Source: Acetobacter senegalensis
GTDB lineage: Bacteria > Pseudomonadota > Alphaproteobacteria > Acetobacterales > Acetobacteraceae
Reading direction: 5' to 3'
Length of the DNA: 64,000 nt
NCBI RefSeq assembly: GCF_001580995.1
Contig: NZ_LHZU01000136.1
Coordinates: 25,996-89,995 of the forward strand
The position numbers and the translations under genes were made by a program. The notes beneath the pieces were generated by a model. That model did no database searches, was not told where the DNA came from, and worked only from the letters and a program-made list of their open reading frames with translations. This document shows, one piece after another, positions 27,254-41,451 of this stretch (positions are counted from its first letter, which is position 1; every line of letters starts with the position of its first letter).

Positions 27254-28378
27254 ATGAAGTTTTCGGCTGAGCGCGCAACACTGCTCAAGGCTTTGGCGCA
27301 TATCCAGAGTGTAGCGGAAAAGCGCAATACCATTCCGATCCTTGCCAATGTCCTCATTCATGCGGTAGATGGCCAGCTGAGCCTGAAGGCAACCGACATG
27401 GAAATCGAGGTGGTGGAGGTCATTCCCGCCACCATCAAACGGGAAGGGGCGACAACAGCCCCCGCTGCAGTGCTTTACGAAATTGTCCGCAAATTGCCGG
27501 ATAACGTGCTGGTTGAACTTGATCAGGCAGACGGCGACACGCCTTTGCAATTGCGGGCGGATCGCTACGCAACCCGACTGAACGTTCTGAGCGTGGACGA
27601 TTTCCCTTCCATGGGGGCCGGGGAGCTGCCGTGTCGGTTCAAGCTGAACGCTGGCGTTCTCCGTTCTCTGATCGATAGGACGCGTTTCGCCATTTCCACG
27701 GAAGAAACACGCTATTATCTGAACGGTATCTTTTTCCATGCAGCAGATGCGGATGGCGTTCCGCTGCTTCGTGCTGTGGCGACAGATGGACATCGCCTTG
27801 CCCGCGTTGAAACCGATTTGCCGGAAGGCGCAGCGGAGATGCCGGGCGTTATCATCCCGCGTAAAACGGTTGCCGAACTGCGCAAGTTGATTGATGAGGC
27901 GCCAGAAGAGATTGAAGTCGCTCTTTCTGAAACGCGCGTTCAATTCACAGCCGGTTCCATCATGCTGACATCCAAGCTGATTGACGGCACATTTCCGGAA
28001 TATGATCGCGTTATCCCCCGCAACAACAACCGTATCCTGCGCGTAGGGAAAAAGGATTTCTCTGATGCTGTAGCCCGTGTGGCTGCCATCAGTCAGGAAC
28101 GGTCTCGTCCCGTTAAGCTCACGCTTGAGCCTGGCCTTTTGACACTTTCCGCCAGCAGCCCGGAGCAGGGTGTCGCCAAGGAAGAACTGGACGATAACCG
28201 CATTTCCTACGATGCTGAATCCTTGGAAATCGGTTTTCAGGCACGCTACCTGAACGACATAACTGATCAGGTAGAAAAAGAAGTAGAATTTGCCTTTTCG
28301 GATAGTGCTGCCCCGACCATTGTCCGGGATGTTGATAGCCCTTCAGCACTCTATGTGCTGATGCCCATGCGCGTCTGA
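27254..28378 (+). CDS. dnaN: DNA polymerase III beta sliding clamp
   Basis: Ring-shaped processivity clamp, a homodimer around DNA. The 374 aa product has three repeated clamp domains. The N-terminus 'MKFSAERATLLKALAHIQSV' and 'NTIPILANVLIHA' are typical, and the C-terminus ends 'SALYVLMPMRV', the conserved end that contributes to the client-binding pocket. ATG 27254 follows AGGGAAGAGG. Gap of 144 nt from dnaA. Confidence 0.97.
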   Translation: MKFSAERATLLKALAHIQSVAEKRNTIPILANVLIHAVDGQLSLKATDMEIEVVEVIPATIKREGATTAPAAVLYEIVRKLPDNVLVELDQADGDTPLQLRADRYATRLNVLSVDDFPSMGAGELPCRFKLNAGVLRSLIDRTRFAISTEETRYYLNGIFFHAADADGVPLLRAVATDGHRLARVETDLPEGAAEMPGVIIPRKTVAELRKLIDEAPEEIEVALSETRVQFTAGSIMLTSKLIDGTFPEYDRVIPRNNNRILRVGKKDFSDAVARVAAISQERSRPVKLTLEPGLLTLSASSPEQGVAKEELDDNRISYDAESLEIGFQARYLNDITDQVEKEVEFAFSDSAAPTIVRDVDSPSALYVLMPMRV

Positions 28379-28454
28379 TTATCCGCGTTACACCGCGCCA
28401 TTGCATGATCCTTCACAAAAGGGAAAAACGGCATTTGGCGCGGATACCTTGCAA

Positions 28455-28495
28455 GCGGATCCTCCTCCAGCATTCTGCTTTCTAGCTGGATCCGC
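28455..28495 (+). promoter_or_regulatory. Hairpin over the recF translation start region
   Basis: GCGGATCC (28455-28462) and GGATCCGC (28488-28495) are exact reverse complements. An alternative, longer fold pairs GCGGA with TCCGC and TCCAGC (28466-28471) with GCTGGA (28485-28490). The only Shine-Dalgarno-like bases (GGA, 28488-28490) lie in the right arm, 2 nt before the recF ATG at 28498, so folding would hide the ribosome-binding site. Confidence 0.5.
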
Positions 28496-28497
28496 CT

Positions 28498-29607
28498 ATG
28501 CCACGACTTCTTAAGCTCACTCTCACCCATTTTCGGAACTATGACCGTCTGGTGTGGGAGCCAGATTGCCCGCTTGTTGTCCTGACAGGGGAAAACGGCA
28601 GCGGCAAAACCAACCTGCTAGAAGCTCTTTCCCTTCTTGCTCCCGGACGCGGCCTACGCAGGGCTCCCTTAACGGACCTTGGGCAGACTGGAACCTCAGA
28701 ATGGGGTATTTCTGCCCGCGTCACCCAAGGTGAAGAAATCCTTGAATTGGGCACGGGAGTAACAGCCGGAAGTAACACCGCGAAACGCACCTATCTGCTT
28801 AACGGGCGGCCCGCCCGCACTCGGGGTATTATAGAAGATACCCTCTCGGCTGTTTGGATAACGCCTCAGATGGACCGCCTGTTCAGTGAAGGCGCATCAG
28901 GTCGGCGTCGTTTCCTGGACAGATTGGTCATGGGTGTCACACCAGATCACGCCAAACAGTTGCTAGCGTACGACCGCGCCATGACTCAACGTAACAAATT
29001 GCTCCAGACACGCTATTCCGAACAAAGCTGGTTAGCGGGCCTGGAAGCCTCCATGGCACGGCATGCCATAGCTGTGGCGGCAGCCCGCACTGATCTGGTG
29101 CAGCAGTTAAACCAGTTTTCTCAAACCAGCCTTGGGGCCTTTCCTGCATCGCGTCTGGTTCTGGAATGTGAACTGACACAGCAATTAGACCAACATCCTG
29201 CCTTATGGGTGGAAGACTGGTTCAAGGAGCAACTCTCTTTAAGCCGGGAAGAAGACCGTGAACGAGGACGCACTGGCAGAGGAGCACATCGAAGCGATTT
29301 TTCGCTTTCAGATTTTGCAACAGGCCAACCAGCAGCCACAGCCAGCACAGGTCAGCAGAAATCCATGCTGCTCGGCATTGTTCTGGCTCATGCGCACCTG
29401 GTAACAGACCACCGGGGCGCGCCGCCGCTACTTTTATTAGACGAACCTCTTGTCCATCTGGATGAAAAGCGACGCAACGCCTTGATGGAAAATCTCCGCT
29501 CTTTTGACACGACCACCATCCTGACCGGAACGGACACAGCGCCCTTTGCCCCGTTACGTGATGCAGCGCAGTTTATTTCTCTGAAAAATGGTGATTTTCT
29601 GCCATAA
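28498..29607 (+). CDS. recF: DNA replication and repair protein RecF
   Basis: SMC-like ATPase that helps load RecA at single-strand gaps together with RecO and RecR. The 369 aa product has Walker A 'LTGENGSGKTNLLEALSLLA' near residue 30, the signature-like 'ASTGQQKSMLLGIVLAHA' and Walker B 'PLLLLDEPLVHLDEKRR' near the C-terminus. It starts at ATG 28498 with only a weak ribosome-binding site, which sits inside a hairpin. It lies 119 nt after dnaN and 99 nt before gyrB. Confidence 0.95.
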   Translation: MPRLLKLTLTHFRNYDRLVWEPDCPLVVLTGENGSGKTNLLEALSLLAPGRGLRRAPLTDLGQTGTSEWGISARVTQGEEILELGTGVTAGSNTAKRTYLLNGRPARTRGIIEDTLSAVWITPQMDRLFSEGASGRRRFLDRLVMGVTPDHAKQLLAYDRAMTQRNKLLQTRYSEQSWLAGLEASMARHAIAVAAARTDLVQQLNQFSQTSLGAFPASRLVLECELTQQLDQHPALWVEDWFKEQLSLSREEDRERGRTGRGAHRSDFSLSDFATGQPAATASTGQQKSMLLGIVLAHAHLVTDHRGAPPLLLLDEPLVHLDEKRRNALMENLRSFDTTTILTGTDTAPFAPLRDAAQFISLKNGDFLP

Positions 29608-32148
<2,541 letters not shown>

Positions 32149-32174
32149 AAGACTTACGGCATACTAAGCACAAC

Positions 32175-32204
32175 AAAAAAGGAGGCCTTTCAGCCTCCTT
32201 TTTT
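32175..32204. terminator. Bidirectional intrinsic terminator between gyrB and kdsA
   Basis: AAAAAAGGAGGC at 32175-32186 and GCCTCCTTTTTT at 32193-32204 form a perfect 12-bp stem with a 6-nt loop. The GC core is followed by T-runs on either strand, so it can serve both converging genes. Confidence 0.92.
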
Positions 32205-32269
32205 AGTTATGATCTCTTATTTTTGACTTAACACCGCACACCATTATAAATGCATGCGACGAAACAAAA

Positions 32270-34800
<2,531 letters not shown>

Positions 34801-34831
34801 TCAGCAAGCGCAGAGGAATAGAGACAATTCA

Positions 34832-34860
34832 TCCCTCCACTCCTTGTGGGAATGGAGGGA
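34832..34860 (-). terminator. Possible secG terminator
   Basis: TCCCTCCA at 34832-34839 and TGGAGGGA at 34853-34860 form a perfect 8-bp stem with a 13-nt loop, 12 nt past the secG stop on the minus strand. No T-run follows on that strand, so it may only slow or partly end transcription before pyrG. Confidence 0.4.
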
Positions 34861-34871
34861 AGGGTTTCATT

Positions 34872-35231
34872 TTATGGCTTGGCGGGCTCGGCAGCCTGCG
34901 GGGCAGGCTGAGCCGGAGCAGGGGGAGCTGACGGAGCTACCGCCGGGGCGGACGTTGTTGCTGCAGGCGGCTGCGCCAGAATATCATGCCCATCTCCACT
35001 TACAGCGCCCCGATTAAGAACCGCCAAGATGAGCGAAAGCAGCATGAACAAACCGGCAAGAACAGCGGTCGTCCGTGTCAGCAGGTTGGCCGTACCACGA
35101 CCGGACATGAACGCCCCCATACCCTGACTGCTGCCAATTCCAAGCCCACCACCTTCACTGCGCTGGATAAGCACAGTACCGATCAGGGCGATGGTGACAC
35201 AAAAATGCAGAATCAGCAGGGCAGTGGTCAT
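34872..35231 (-). CDS. secG: Preprotein translocase subunit SecG
   Basis: Accessory subunit of the SecYEG channel in the inner membrane. The 119 aa product has two hydrophobic helices (about residues 3-22 and 55-72), joined by 'LIQRSEGGGLGIGSSQ', the conserved SecG loop. A C-terminal Ala/Pro-rich tail of about 35 residues is typical of alphaproteobacterial members and probably unstructured. It is 26 nt after tpiA, the usual neighbour. Confidence 0.93.
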   Translation of the reverse strand: MTTALLILHFCVTIALIGTVLIQRSEGGGLGIGSSQGMGAFMSGRGTANLLTRTTAVLAGLFMLLSLILAVLNRGAVSGDGHDILAQPPAATTSAPAVAPSAPPAPAQPAPQAAEPAKP

Positions 35232-35257
35232 GGTGTATTCCAGGTAAAATGCTGAAA

Positions 35258-35998
35258 TCAGGCAGCCGAAGCCGCGCCGACAATGGAAAGAAACGCCTCG
35301 GCCTTCAGGCTGGCACCCCCAACAAGCGCTCCTGCTACATCCGTAATGGACAGAATGGAAGCCGCATTCTTATCATTAACCGAGCCGCCATACAAAATTC
35401 TTATTGTTTTGCCGGATTCACCAAACTGACGAACCAGTTCCTCACGTAGGAATTTCATGGTTTCGGCAATTTCATCAGTTGTTGCGGCACGGCCCGTCCC
35501 GATCGCCCAGATCGGCTCGTAAGCAAGAATACCTGAAAATCCATCGGGCAGGGAGCCTTTGATCTGCCAACCCAGCGTATCAAAATGCTCACCGCTGTCA
35601 CGCTGATCTTCTGTCTCGCCAATACACACGATAGGTGTCAGGCCAGCCTTGCCTGCGGCCACCGCTTTTTCCCTAACGGTTTCATCCAGTTCGCCATGTT
35701 CCTGCCGCCGCTCGGAATGACCGAGAATAACGTAGGACACGCCCAGATCCGTCAACATGGGGGCTGAGATATCGCCCGTATGCGCGCCAGAGACATCCTT
35801 GTGACAGTCCTGAGCCCCAAGAGCCACAGATGTCGTCTTCAGGGCATCTGTCAGCAACGCCAACTGGGTAAAGGGAGGGCAGATCACCACATCAGGAACG
35901 GACGCTGGCAACCCTGCAAGCAGAGCCTGCACAAGCGCCTGCGAGTCACGGCTGGTCCCGTTCATCTTCCAGTTGCCGACGATAATCTGTCTGCTCAT
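35258..35998 (-). CDS. tpiA: Triosephosphate isomerase
   Basis: Interconverts dihydroxyacetone phosphate and glyceraldehyde-3-phosphate, and so links the product of GlpD to central carbon flow. The 246 aa product has 'GNWKMNG' near the N-terminus (catalytic Lys), 'VILGHSERR' (catalytic His), 'AYEPIWAIGTG' (catalytic Glu) and 'ILYGGSVN'. ATG 35998 is chosen because the protein then begins MSRQIIVGNWKMN as usual; an in-frame extension to 36058 is not supported. It heads the minus-strand run into secG-pyrG-kdsA and diverges from ppiD. Confidence 0.96.
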   Translation of the reverse strand: MSRQIIVGNWKMNGTSRDSQALVQALLAGLPASVPDVVICPPFTQLALLTDALKTTSVALGAQDCHKDVSGAHTGDISAPMLTDLGVSYVILGHSERRQEHGELDETVREKAVAAGKAGLTPIVCIGETEDQRDSGEHFDTLGWQIKGSLPDGFSGILAYEPIWAIGTGRAATTDEIAETMKFLREELVRQFGESGKTIRILYGGSVNDKNAASILSITDVAGALVGGASLKAEAFLSIVGAASAA

Positions 35999-36221
35999 GT
36001 CTGTTTCCTTACCCTGTTGCACATCCCCGCCGAGACGGACCCATATGCTTGCACCCACACGCTAAACCATACAGTACCCCTTGGGGGCAAGATGCGAACA
36101 GCGCCTTTCCTCATCAGACCCGCTGTTACGTCTAGTCAAGTGCGCGTCAGACGCTTATGGTGCCGCGTTTGCGGCATGCTTGTGGCATGGCCTCCTGTTT
36201 TTTCAACGGATCCTTGGGTTC

Positions 36222-38138
36222 ATGATTTCCTATTTGCGTCGTGTTTTTGTTGAATCCTGGCTGGGACGTGTATCGGCCATCATCATTTTCCTGGCCTTTA
36301 TTGGCTGGGGCGTGGGCGACGTTCTGGGCTATATGGGCACTGAAACCGACGTTGTTGCCAAAGTCGGGCAAAACCGCATCAGTTCCGCTGATCTGGGCCA
36401 GGCTTTGCAGGCAGAGATGCCAGCCATAACCAAGCAGATGGGCGTATCGGATCCTTCTCAGGTGCCTCCGGCCATGCGTCGGCAAGTGGCACACCAGATC
36501 CTGCAGCGTCTGATTGGGCAGGCCGAACTTATGGAAGCTGCTCGCCGTTTGAATGTGGCTGTTCCAGACAGCGCTGTGCGGGATGAAGTTTTCGCCCAAC
36601 CTTACTTCAAGGGAACAAACGGGCAGTTTGATCGGAACATCTTCAACGCGCGCTTGCGGGAACATAACCTGAATGAGCAGCGCTTCCTCACCATGATCCG
36701 GGATGATCTGACAACGCGGACCATTCTCCAGCCCGTAGCCCAGGCAGCCAGTCCATCCACAACCATGGCAACACGGCTGTCTGCTTTTGGTTTGCAAACC
36801 CATGTGGTGGATATGCTGCGCATTCCTTTTGCGGATCAGCCCACACCACCAACCCCTGACGATGCCACATTGCAGCGCTTTTATGCCAACCATCCGTGGC
36901 TTTTCCGTTCACCGGAACTGCGCCATGCCCGTGTTGTCGTTCTTTCACCCTCTACAGTGGCAGACACCATCACTGTGGACGACAAAGATCTGAAGCGCGT
37001 CTATGAGGAGCAGATTACACGCTATCACGTGCCTGAAACCCGGGACGTTCAGGTTGTCACTCTCTCTGATGAAAAGCAGGCACAGGCCGTAGCTGATCTT
37101 TGGTCAAAAGGGACCGACTGGAACTCTGTGCAGTTGGCGGCCAAAGGCGGTGCCTCTGTTGACATGCCCGGAGCGCGGCCCTCCACCATTCCATCAGAAA
37201 CACTTAGCAAAGCCATTTTTGCTGCCCCGCTTTCTCAGGTGCAGGGGCCGCTTAAAACAGAAGCAGGGTGGGTTGTATTCCGCGTCAATAAGGTGATCGC
37301 ACCGCAGGATACTCCTTTTGAAAAAGCCAAGCAGGATATTCTGGGGCAGTTCCGCAAAGCTCAGGCACCAGCCGTTGTCAGCGCCCGCAGCCGCCAATTG
37401 CAGGACGCCATTGCAGGCGGGGGGCTGGATGCCATTCCAAGCGACATTGGCGCCGCCGCCGCCGCCGGCACATTGGATGCTCAGGGCAATACTGCAGAGA
37501 AAGAACCTGCACCTCTTCCTGCGTCTGGCAAACTGCGCGACGCCATTTTACAGAAAATCTTTTCTCTCCCCAAAGGTAATCAGCCCAACCTGATAGAGGG
37601 ACCAGACAACAGTTGGTACGCCGTTCAGGTTGACACCATCACACCGGACTCTCCCCGGACGTTTGAACAGGCAAAAGCTGATGTTCTTGCCGCATGGCAG
37701 GCCGAGGCACGGAAACATGCCGCAGACGAACATGCCACCACGCTTTACACGGCAGCCAGGGAAAGAGGCGGGATTGTGACCGTAGCTGGCGGCGCACCCA
37801 TCCAGAAGAACCTCTCCTTTTCCCGTGCGGCGCCCAATGCATCCATTCCATCTGAACTGATGGCTTACTTGCCACAGATGAAAGCCGGGCAATCCATCAT
37901 GGGGGAAGATTCCTCCGGTTTTCTGGTTGCAACCGTGACAAAGGTATTCACTCCCGACCCCAAGGCCGATCCCGTTGCTTTCCAGCGTGTAAAGGATGCC
38001 CTTGGTCAGTCAGAGGGAGATGACCTCGTGGCGTCCTATGTGGATGCACTGGCAAAACACACGCCCCCTAAAATTGATGAACGCGCTGTCAGCGCCACAC
38101 TTTCCTCTCTTGGTTTTGATGGAACGGTCGAGCAATGA
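36222..38138 (+). CDS. ppiD: PpiD-like periplasmic peptidyl-prolyl isomerase/chaperone
   Basis: Membrane-anchored periplasmic folding factor of the SurA/PpiD type. The 638 aa product has one N-terminal transmembrane helix (about residues 13-32, 'SAIIIFLAFIGWGVGDVLG'), a SurA-N-like chaperone domain, and a parvulin-type PPIC domain ('ETRDVQVVTLSDEKQAQAVA'). A PPIC-like repeat follows in the C-terminal part. A GCC trinucleotide run near 37451-37467 encodes five alanines in a linker. ATG 36222 is preferred to an extension back to 36081. Its stop overlaps trpE by 4 nt, so trpE translation is coupled to it. Confidence 0.88.
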   Translation: MISYLRRVFVESWLGRVSAIIIFLAFIGWGVGDVLGYMGTETDVVAKVGQNRISSADLGQALQAEMPAITKQMGVSDPSQVPPAMRRQVAHQILQRLIGQAELMEAARRLNVAVPDSAVRDEVFAQPYFKGTNGQFDRNIFNARLREHNLNEQRFLTMIRDDLTTRTILQPVAQAASPSTTMATRLSAFGLQTHVVDMLRIPFADQPTPPTPDDATLQRFYANHPWLFRSPELRHARVVVLSPSTVADTITVDDKDLKRVYEEQITRYHVPETRDVQVVTLSDEKQAQAVADLWSKGTDWNSVQLAAKGGASVDMPGARPSTIPSETLSKAIFAAPLSQVQGPLKTEAGWVVFRVNKVIAPQDTPFEKAKQDILGQFRKAQAPAVVSARSRQLQDAIAGGGLDAIPSDIGAAAAAGTLDAQGNTAEKEPAPLPASGKLRDAILQKIFSLPKGNQPNLIEGPDNSWYAVQVDTITPDSPRTFEQAKADVLAAWQAEARKHAADEHATTLYTAARERGGIVTVAGGAPIQKNLSFSRAAPNASIPSELMAYLPQMKAGQSIMGEDSSGFLVATVTKVFTPDPKADPVAFQRVKDALGQSEGDDLVASYVDALAKHTPPKIDERAVSATLSSLGFDGTVEQ

Positions 38139-39673
38139 GCGTAACCGCACGAATTGCAGCATCTCCCTCCCGGCATGAGGTTGAGGCAAAGTGGCGTGAG
38201 GGTAAGGCTTCAGTTGTTTTTTCAGTGGAGCCAGCAGATCTGCTGACCCCGGTTTCCGCCTATATGCGTCTGGCGAATTTCAAAAACGGGACAGGGCGCT
38301 ACACTCTGCTTCTGGAAAGCGTGGAGGGAGGTGTCTCCCGCGGTCGCTATTCCGTCATCGCTCTCAAGCCTGATCTGGTATGGGCTTGTCACGACGGTAC
38401 CGTCACACTTGACATGGCGCCCGAGGATAATGACACGTCCGCCGTCACCTGCAACAAGCCTGCATTGGAAAGCCTGAGAACTCTCATTCACGAAACCCGG
38501 CTGGAACTTCCTGATGGCCTTCCGCCCATGATCGCTGGGCTGTTCGGATATCTGGGTTACGATATGGTGCGGCAGATGGAGCGCTTACCTAACGCTCCTA
38601 CTGATGATCTGGAACTCCCTGAAGCGGTCCTGATGCGCCCTGGTCTGTTTGCTGTCTTTGATACAGTAAGCGATGAACTCATTCTGGCGGCCCCCGTCCG
38701 CCCGCAAAGCGGCCAGACAGCAGGAGAGGCATGGGACAACGCTCATACCCTGCTGGCAGAAGCGCGCACCTGCTTGAATGGCGCGCTGCCAGTCGCTAAG
38801 GCAGCTCCCCACACAGCACCCTTTGAAGCGCCGACGTCTACATTCACAAAAGCGGAGTTCTGCACCGCCGTCGAACGCATTCAGGACTATATCGCGGCAG
38901 GCGATGCTTTTCAGGTCGTGCCAAGCCAGCGCTTTTCATCACCATTCCCGCTGCCCGCACTGGCATTGTATCGGTCATTACGTCGTATCAATCCAGCGCC
39001 GTTCCTGTTTCACCTGGATTTTGGCACGTTTTCTCTCGTGGGGTCTTCGCCAGAGATCCTCGTGCGTCTGCGCGATGGCGTCATGACAGTCCGGCCTCTG
39101 GCTGGCACACGCCCACGCGGAAAAGATGCCGAAGAAGACCTGCGTCTGGAACAGGATCTGCTGGCGGACCAGAAAGAACTGGCTGAGCATCTGATGCTTA
39201 TAGATCTGGGCCGCAATGATGTGGGGCGTGTCTGCCTGCCAGGTTCTGTTAAAGTCACAGAACGGTTTGTGATTGAGCGTTTCAGTCACGTCATGCACAT
39301 CTCGTCCAATGTGGAAGGATGTATCCAGCCTGATCTGGAAGCGCTGGATGCGCTGGTTGCCGCGTTCCCCGCCGGAACGCTGACAGGCGCACCCAAAATC
39401 CGCGCCATGGAAATTATTGATGAAATAGAACCAACACGCCGGGCGACATATGCCGGCTGTATTGGTTATTTTGGTGCTGGTGGAGATATGGATACCTGCA
39501 TTGGCCTAAGAATGGCCGTTGTCAAAGATGGCACCATGCATGTTCAAGCCGGGTGCGGTGTCGTGGCCGACAGCGTGCCAGAGGCCGAATACGAAGAAAC
39601 ACGCCAGAAAGCCCGAGCCGTTTTCCGCGCAGCGGAAGAAGCCGTCCGTTATGCAGCCCAAAGAAGAGACTGA
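38135..39673 (+). CDS. trpE: Anthranilate synthase component I
   Basis: First step of tryptophan synthesis, chorismate to anthranilate. The 512 aa product has the N-terminal feedback domain ('ADLLTPVSAYMRL' and the LLES element in 'TLLLESVEGG'). The chorismate-binding domain follows with 'SPEILVRLRDG', 'PLAGTRPRGKDAEED', 'LIDLGRNDVGRV' and 'GTLTGAPKIRAMEIID'. The conserved LLES serine suggests feedback inhibition by tryptophan. Because its ATG overlaps the ppiD stop there is no room for a leader-peptide attenuator directly upstream. trpG follows after 53 nt. Confidence 0.96.
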   Translation: MSVTARIAASPSRHEVEAKWREGKASVVFSVEPADLLTPVSAYMRLANFKNGTGRYTLLLESVEGGVSRGRYSVIALKPDLVWACHDGTVTLDMAPEDNDTSAVTCNKPALESLRTLIHETRLELPDGLPPMIAGLFGYLGYDMVRQMERLPNAPTDDLELPEAVLMRPGLFAVFDTVSDELILAAPVRPQSGQTAGEAWDNAHTLLAEARTCLNGALPVAKAAPHTAPFEAPTSTFTKAEFCTAVERIQDYIAAGDAFQVVPSQRFSSPFPLPALALYRSLRRINPAPFLFHLDFGTFSLVGSSPEILVRLRDGVMTVRPLAGTRPRGKDAEEDLRLEQDLLADQKELAEHLMLIDLGRNDVGRVCLPGSVKVTERFVIERFSHVMHISSNVEGCIQPDLEALDALVAAFPAGTLTGAPKIRAMEIIDEIEPTRRATYAGCIGYFGAGGDMDTCIGLRMAVVKDGTMHVQAGCGVVADSVPEAEYEETRQKARAVFRAAEEAVRYAAQRRD

Positions 39674-39726
39674 CATCTCCCTGCGTACCATTTGACCCGC
39701 AGGCAGCATAAGGCCATCATACCGCC

Positions 39727-40323
39727 ATGATCCTTCTGATCGACAATTATGACAGCTTTACGTTCAACCTGGTTCACTATCTTGGTGAACTAGGAGAGCA
39801 ATGTAATGTGCAGCGAAATGATGCCATCAGCGTAGAAGATGCGCTCGCGCTTCAGCCTGATGCAATCGTCCTGTCTCCCGGTCCATGTTCCCCTAATGAA
39901 GCTGGCATATGTTGTGAGTTGATCAAACAGGCCGGCAACATTGTTCCCATTTTCGGCGTGTGCCTCGGTCATCAGGCCATCGGGCAGGTATTTGGGGCAA
40001 GTGTCGTTCGGGCGCCTGTTCCCATGCACGGCAAAATAAGCCCGGTCTTTCACAATGGAACAGATGTTTTCACAGGCCTGCCCAACCCGTTTAATGCCAC
40101 CCGCTACCACAGCCTGACTCTGGAACCTGCGAGCATTCCGGATTCACTGGAGGTTACAGCCTGGACGGAAGACGGCATCATCATGGGTGTCCGACACAAG
40201 CAATACCCTATCTCGGGTGTTCAGTTTCATCCCGAAAGCATTGCCTCTGACTGCGGGCATGATCTTTTGCGCAACTTTCTGAAGCTCGCCCGGACATGGG
40301 CTACGAACAAAGCCGCTGCTTGA
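39727..40323 (+). CDS. trpG: Anthranilate synthase component II (glutamine amidotransferase)
   Basis: Supplies ammonia from glutamine to TrpE; may also serve para-aminobenzoate synthesis. The 198 aa class I amidotransferase has '[16 protein letters not shown]' at the N-terminus, the nucleophile in '[11 protein letters not shown]' and the catalytic His-Glu in '[10 protein letters not shown]'. Typical stand-alone length. It is 3 nt before trpD, in the order trpE-G-D-C. Confidence 0.96.
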   Translation: MILLIDNYDSFTFNLVHYLGELGEQCNVQRNDAISVEDALALQPDAIVLSPGPCSPNEAGICCELIKQAGNIVPIFGVCLGHQAIGQVFGASVVRAPVPMHGKISPVFHNGTDVFTGLPNPFNATRYHSLTLEPASIPDSLEVTAWTEDGIIMGVRHKQYPISGVQFHPESIASDCGHDLLRNFLKLARTWATNKAAA

Positions 40324-40326
40324 TAC

Positions 40327-41451
40327 ATGTCAGAAACCAGTTTCTCCCGCGGAGATAACCAACAGGACGCTTTTTTCTCTGCCATTCTCGTCAAGCTGAG
40401 CAACGGCTTGAAGTTGACGGCCAAGGAAGCAGAAGAAGCCTTTGGCGCAATTGTTGATGGCAGTGTTTCTGCTGAGCGTATTGCCGCTTTTCTGATGGCC
40501 CTGCGTGTGCGCGGTGAAAGCGGGGACGAGTTACTGGGGGCCGTTACTGCTCTACGTGACAGAATGTTGCCAGTGCCCCATGTGCCCGCAGGAACAATTG
40601 ATGTCTGCGGCACGGGAGGCGACAATTACGGGACATTGAATGTTTCGACAGCAACGGCTTTTGTTCTGGCCGCATTGGGTATTCCCGTCGCAAAACACGG
40701 TAACCGGGCTGTCTCTTCCCAATCTGGCGCATCCGATGTGTTAGGCGCTTTGGGGGTTCCCCTGTCCGCGGACCCTCAATTTCTCTCCGCGCAGTTGAAT
40801 GCGCATCATCTTGTTTTTCTAGCGGCTCCCCACCACCACCCAGCCATGCGGCACGCGGCTCCTACTCGTAAGGCATTGGGCGTTAGGACTCTTTTCAATC
40901 TCATTGGTCCATTGGTGAATCCTGCAGGCGTCAAAAATCAGCTTGTGGGTGTGTTTTCCGTTGCTTGGCTTTCGGTCATCGTTGATGTGCTGGCCCAGCT
41001 TGGCTCCGAACGGGTATGGGCTGTTTGCGGAAAACCTGCAGAAGGAGGGCAGGGGATTGATGAAGTCACGCTTGCTGGCCCAACCCAGATTGTCGCTCTT
41101 GAAAATGGACAGAAAAAATCCCTAATCCTTGAACCTGAGATGGCTGGTTTTGCTGTTACGCCTGTTGCTGCCATCCAAGGAGGAAGTGCGGCAGAAAATG
41201 CAGCCGCGTTGGAAGAGCTTCTCCGTGGCGCAACGGGGCCTTACCGTGATACTGTTTTGCTGAATGCTGCCTGCGCGCTCCATGTAGCAGGGCACACGAC
41301 AATTCTGCGGGGATCAGAAATTGACACCCAGGCGCTCAGGGAGTGCATTGCGGAAGTCAGTCGCCCGCTTACCGATGGCACAGCGCTGGCTGTGCTGAAT
41401 GGTTTGCGTACGTCATCTTCCAAGACGCATGCTGAAAACATGACAGGATGA
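40327..41451 (+). CDS. trpD: Anthranilate phosphoribosyltransferase
   Basis: Transfers a phosphoribosyl group from PRPP to anthranilate. The 374 aa product has the PRPP loop 'CGTGGDNYGTLNVST' near residue 96 and 'VAKHGNRAVSSQSGASDVLG', 'HHPAMRHAAPTRKALGVRT' and 'NLIGPLVNPAG', all typical. The N-terminus is about 20 residues longer than the E. coli domain and starts Ser/Asp-rich. Its stop overlaps trpC by 4 nt. Confidence 0.96.
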   Translation: MSETSFSRGDNQQDAFFSAILVKLSNGLKLTAKEAEEAFGAIVDGSVSAERIAAFLMALRVRGESGDELLGAVTALRDRMLPVPHVPAGTIDVCGTGGDNYGTLNVSTATAFVLAALGIPVAKHGNRAVSSQSGASDVLGALGVPLSADPQFLSAQLNAHHLVFLAAPHHHPAMRHAAPTRKALGVRTLFNLIGPLVNPAGVKNQLVGVFSVAWLSVIVDVLAQLGSERVWAVCGKPAEGGQGIDEVTLAGPTQIVALENGQKKSLILEPEMAGFAVTPVAAIQGGSAAENAAALEELLRGATGPYRDTVLLNAACALHVAGHTTILRGSEIDTQALRECIAEVSRPLTDGTALAVLNGLRTSSSKTHAENMTG

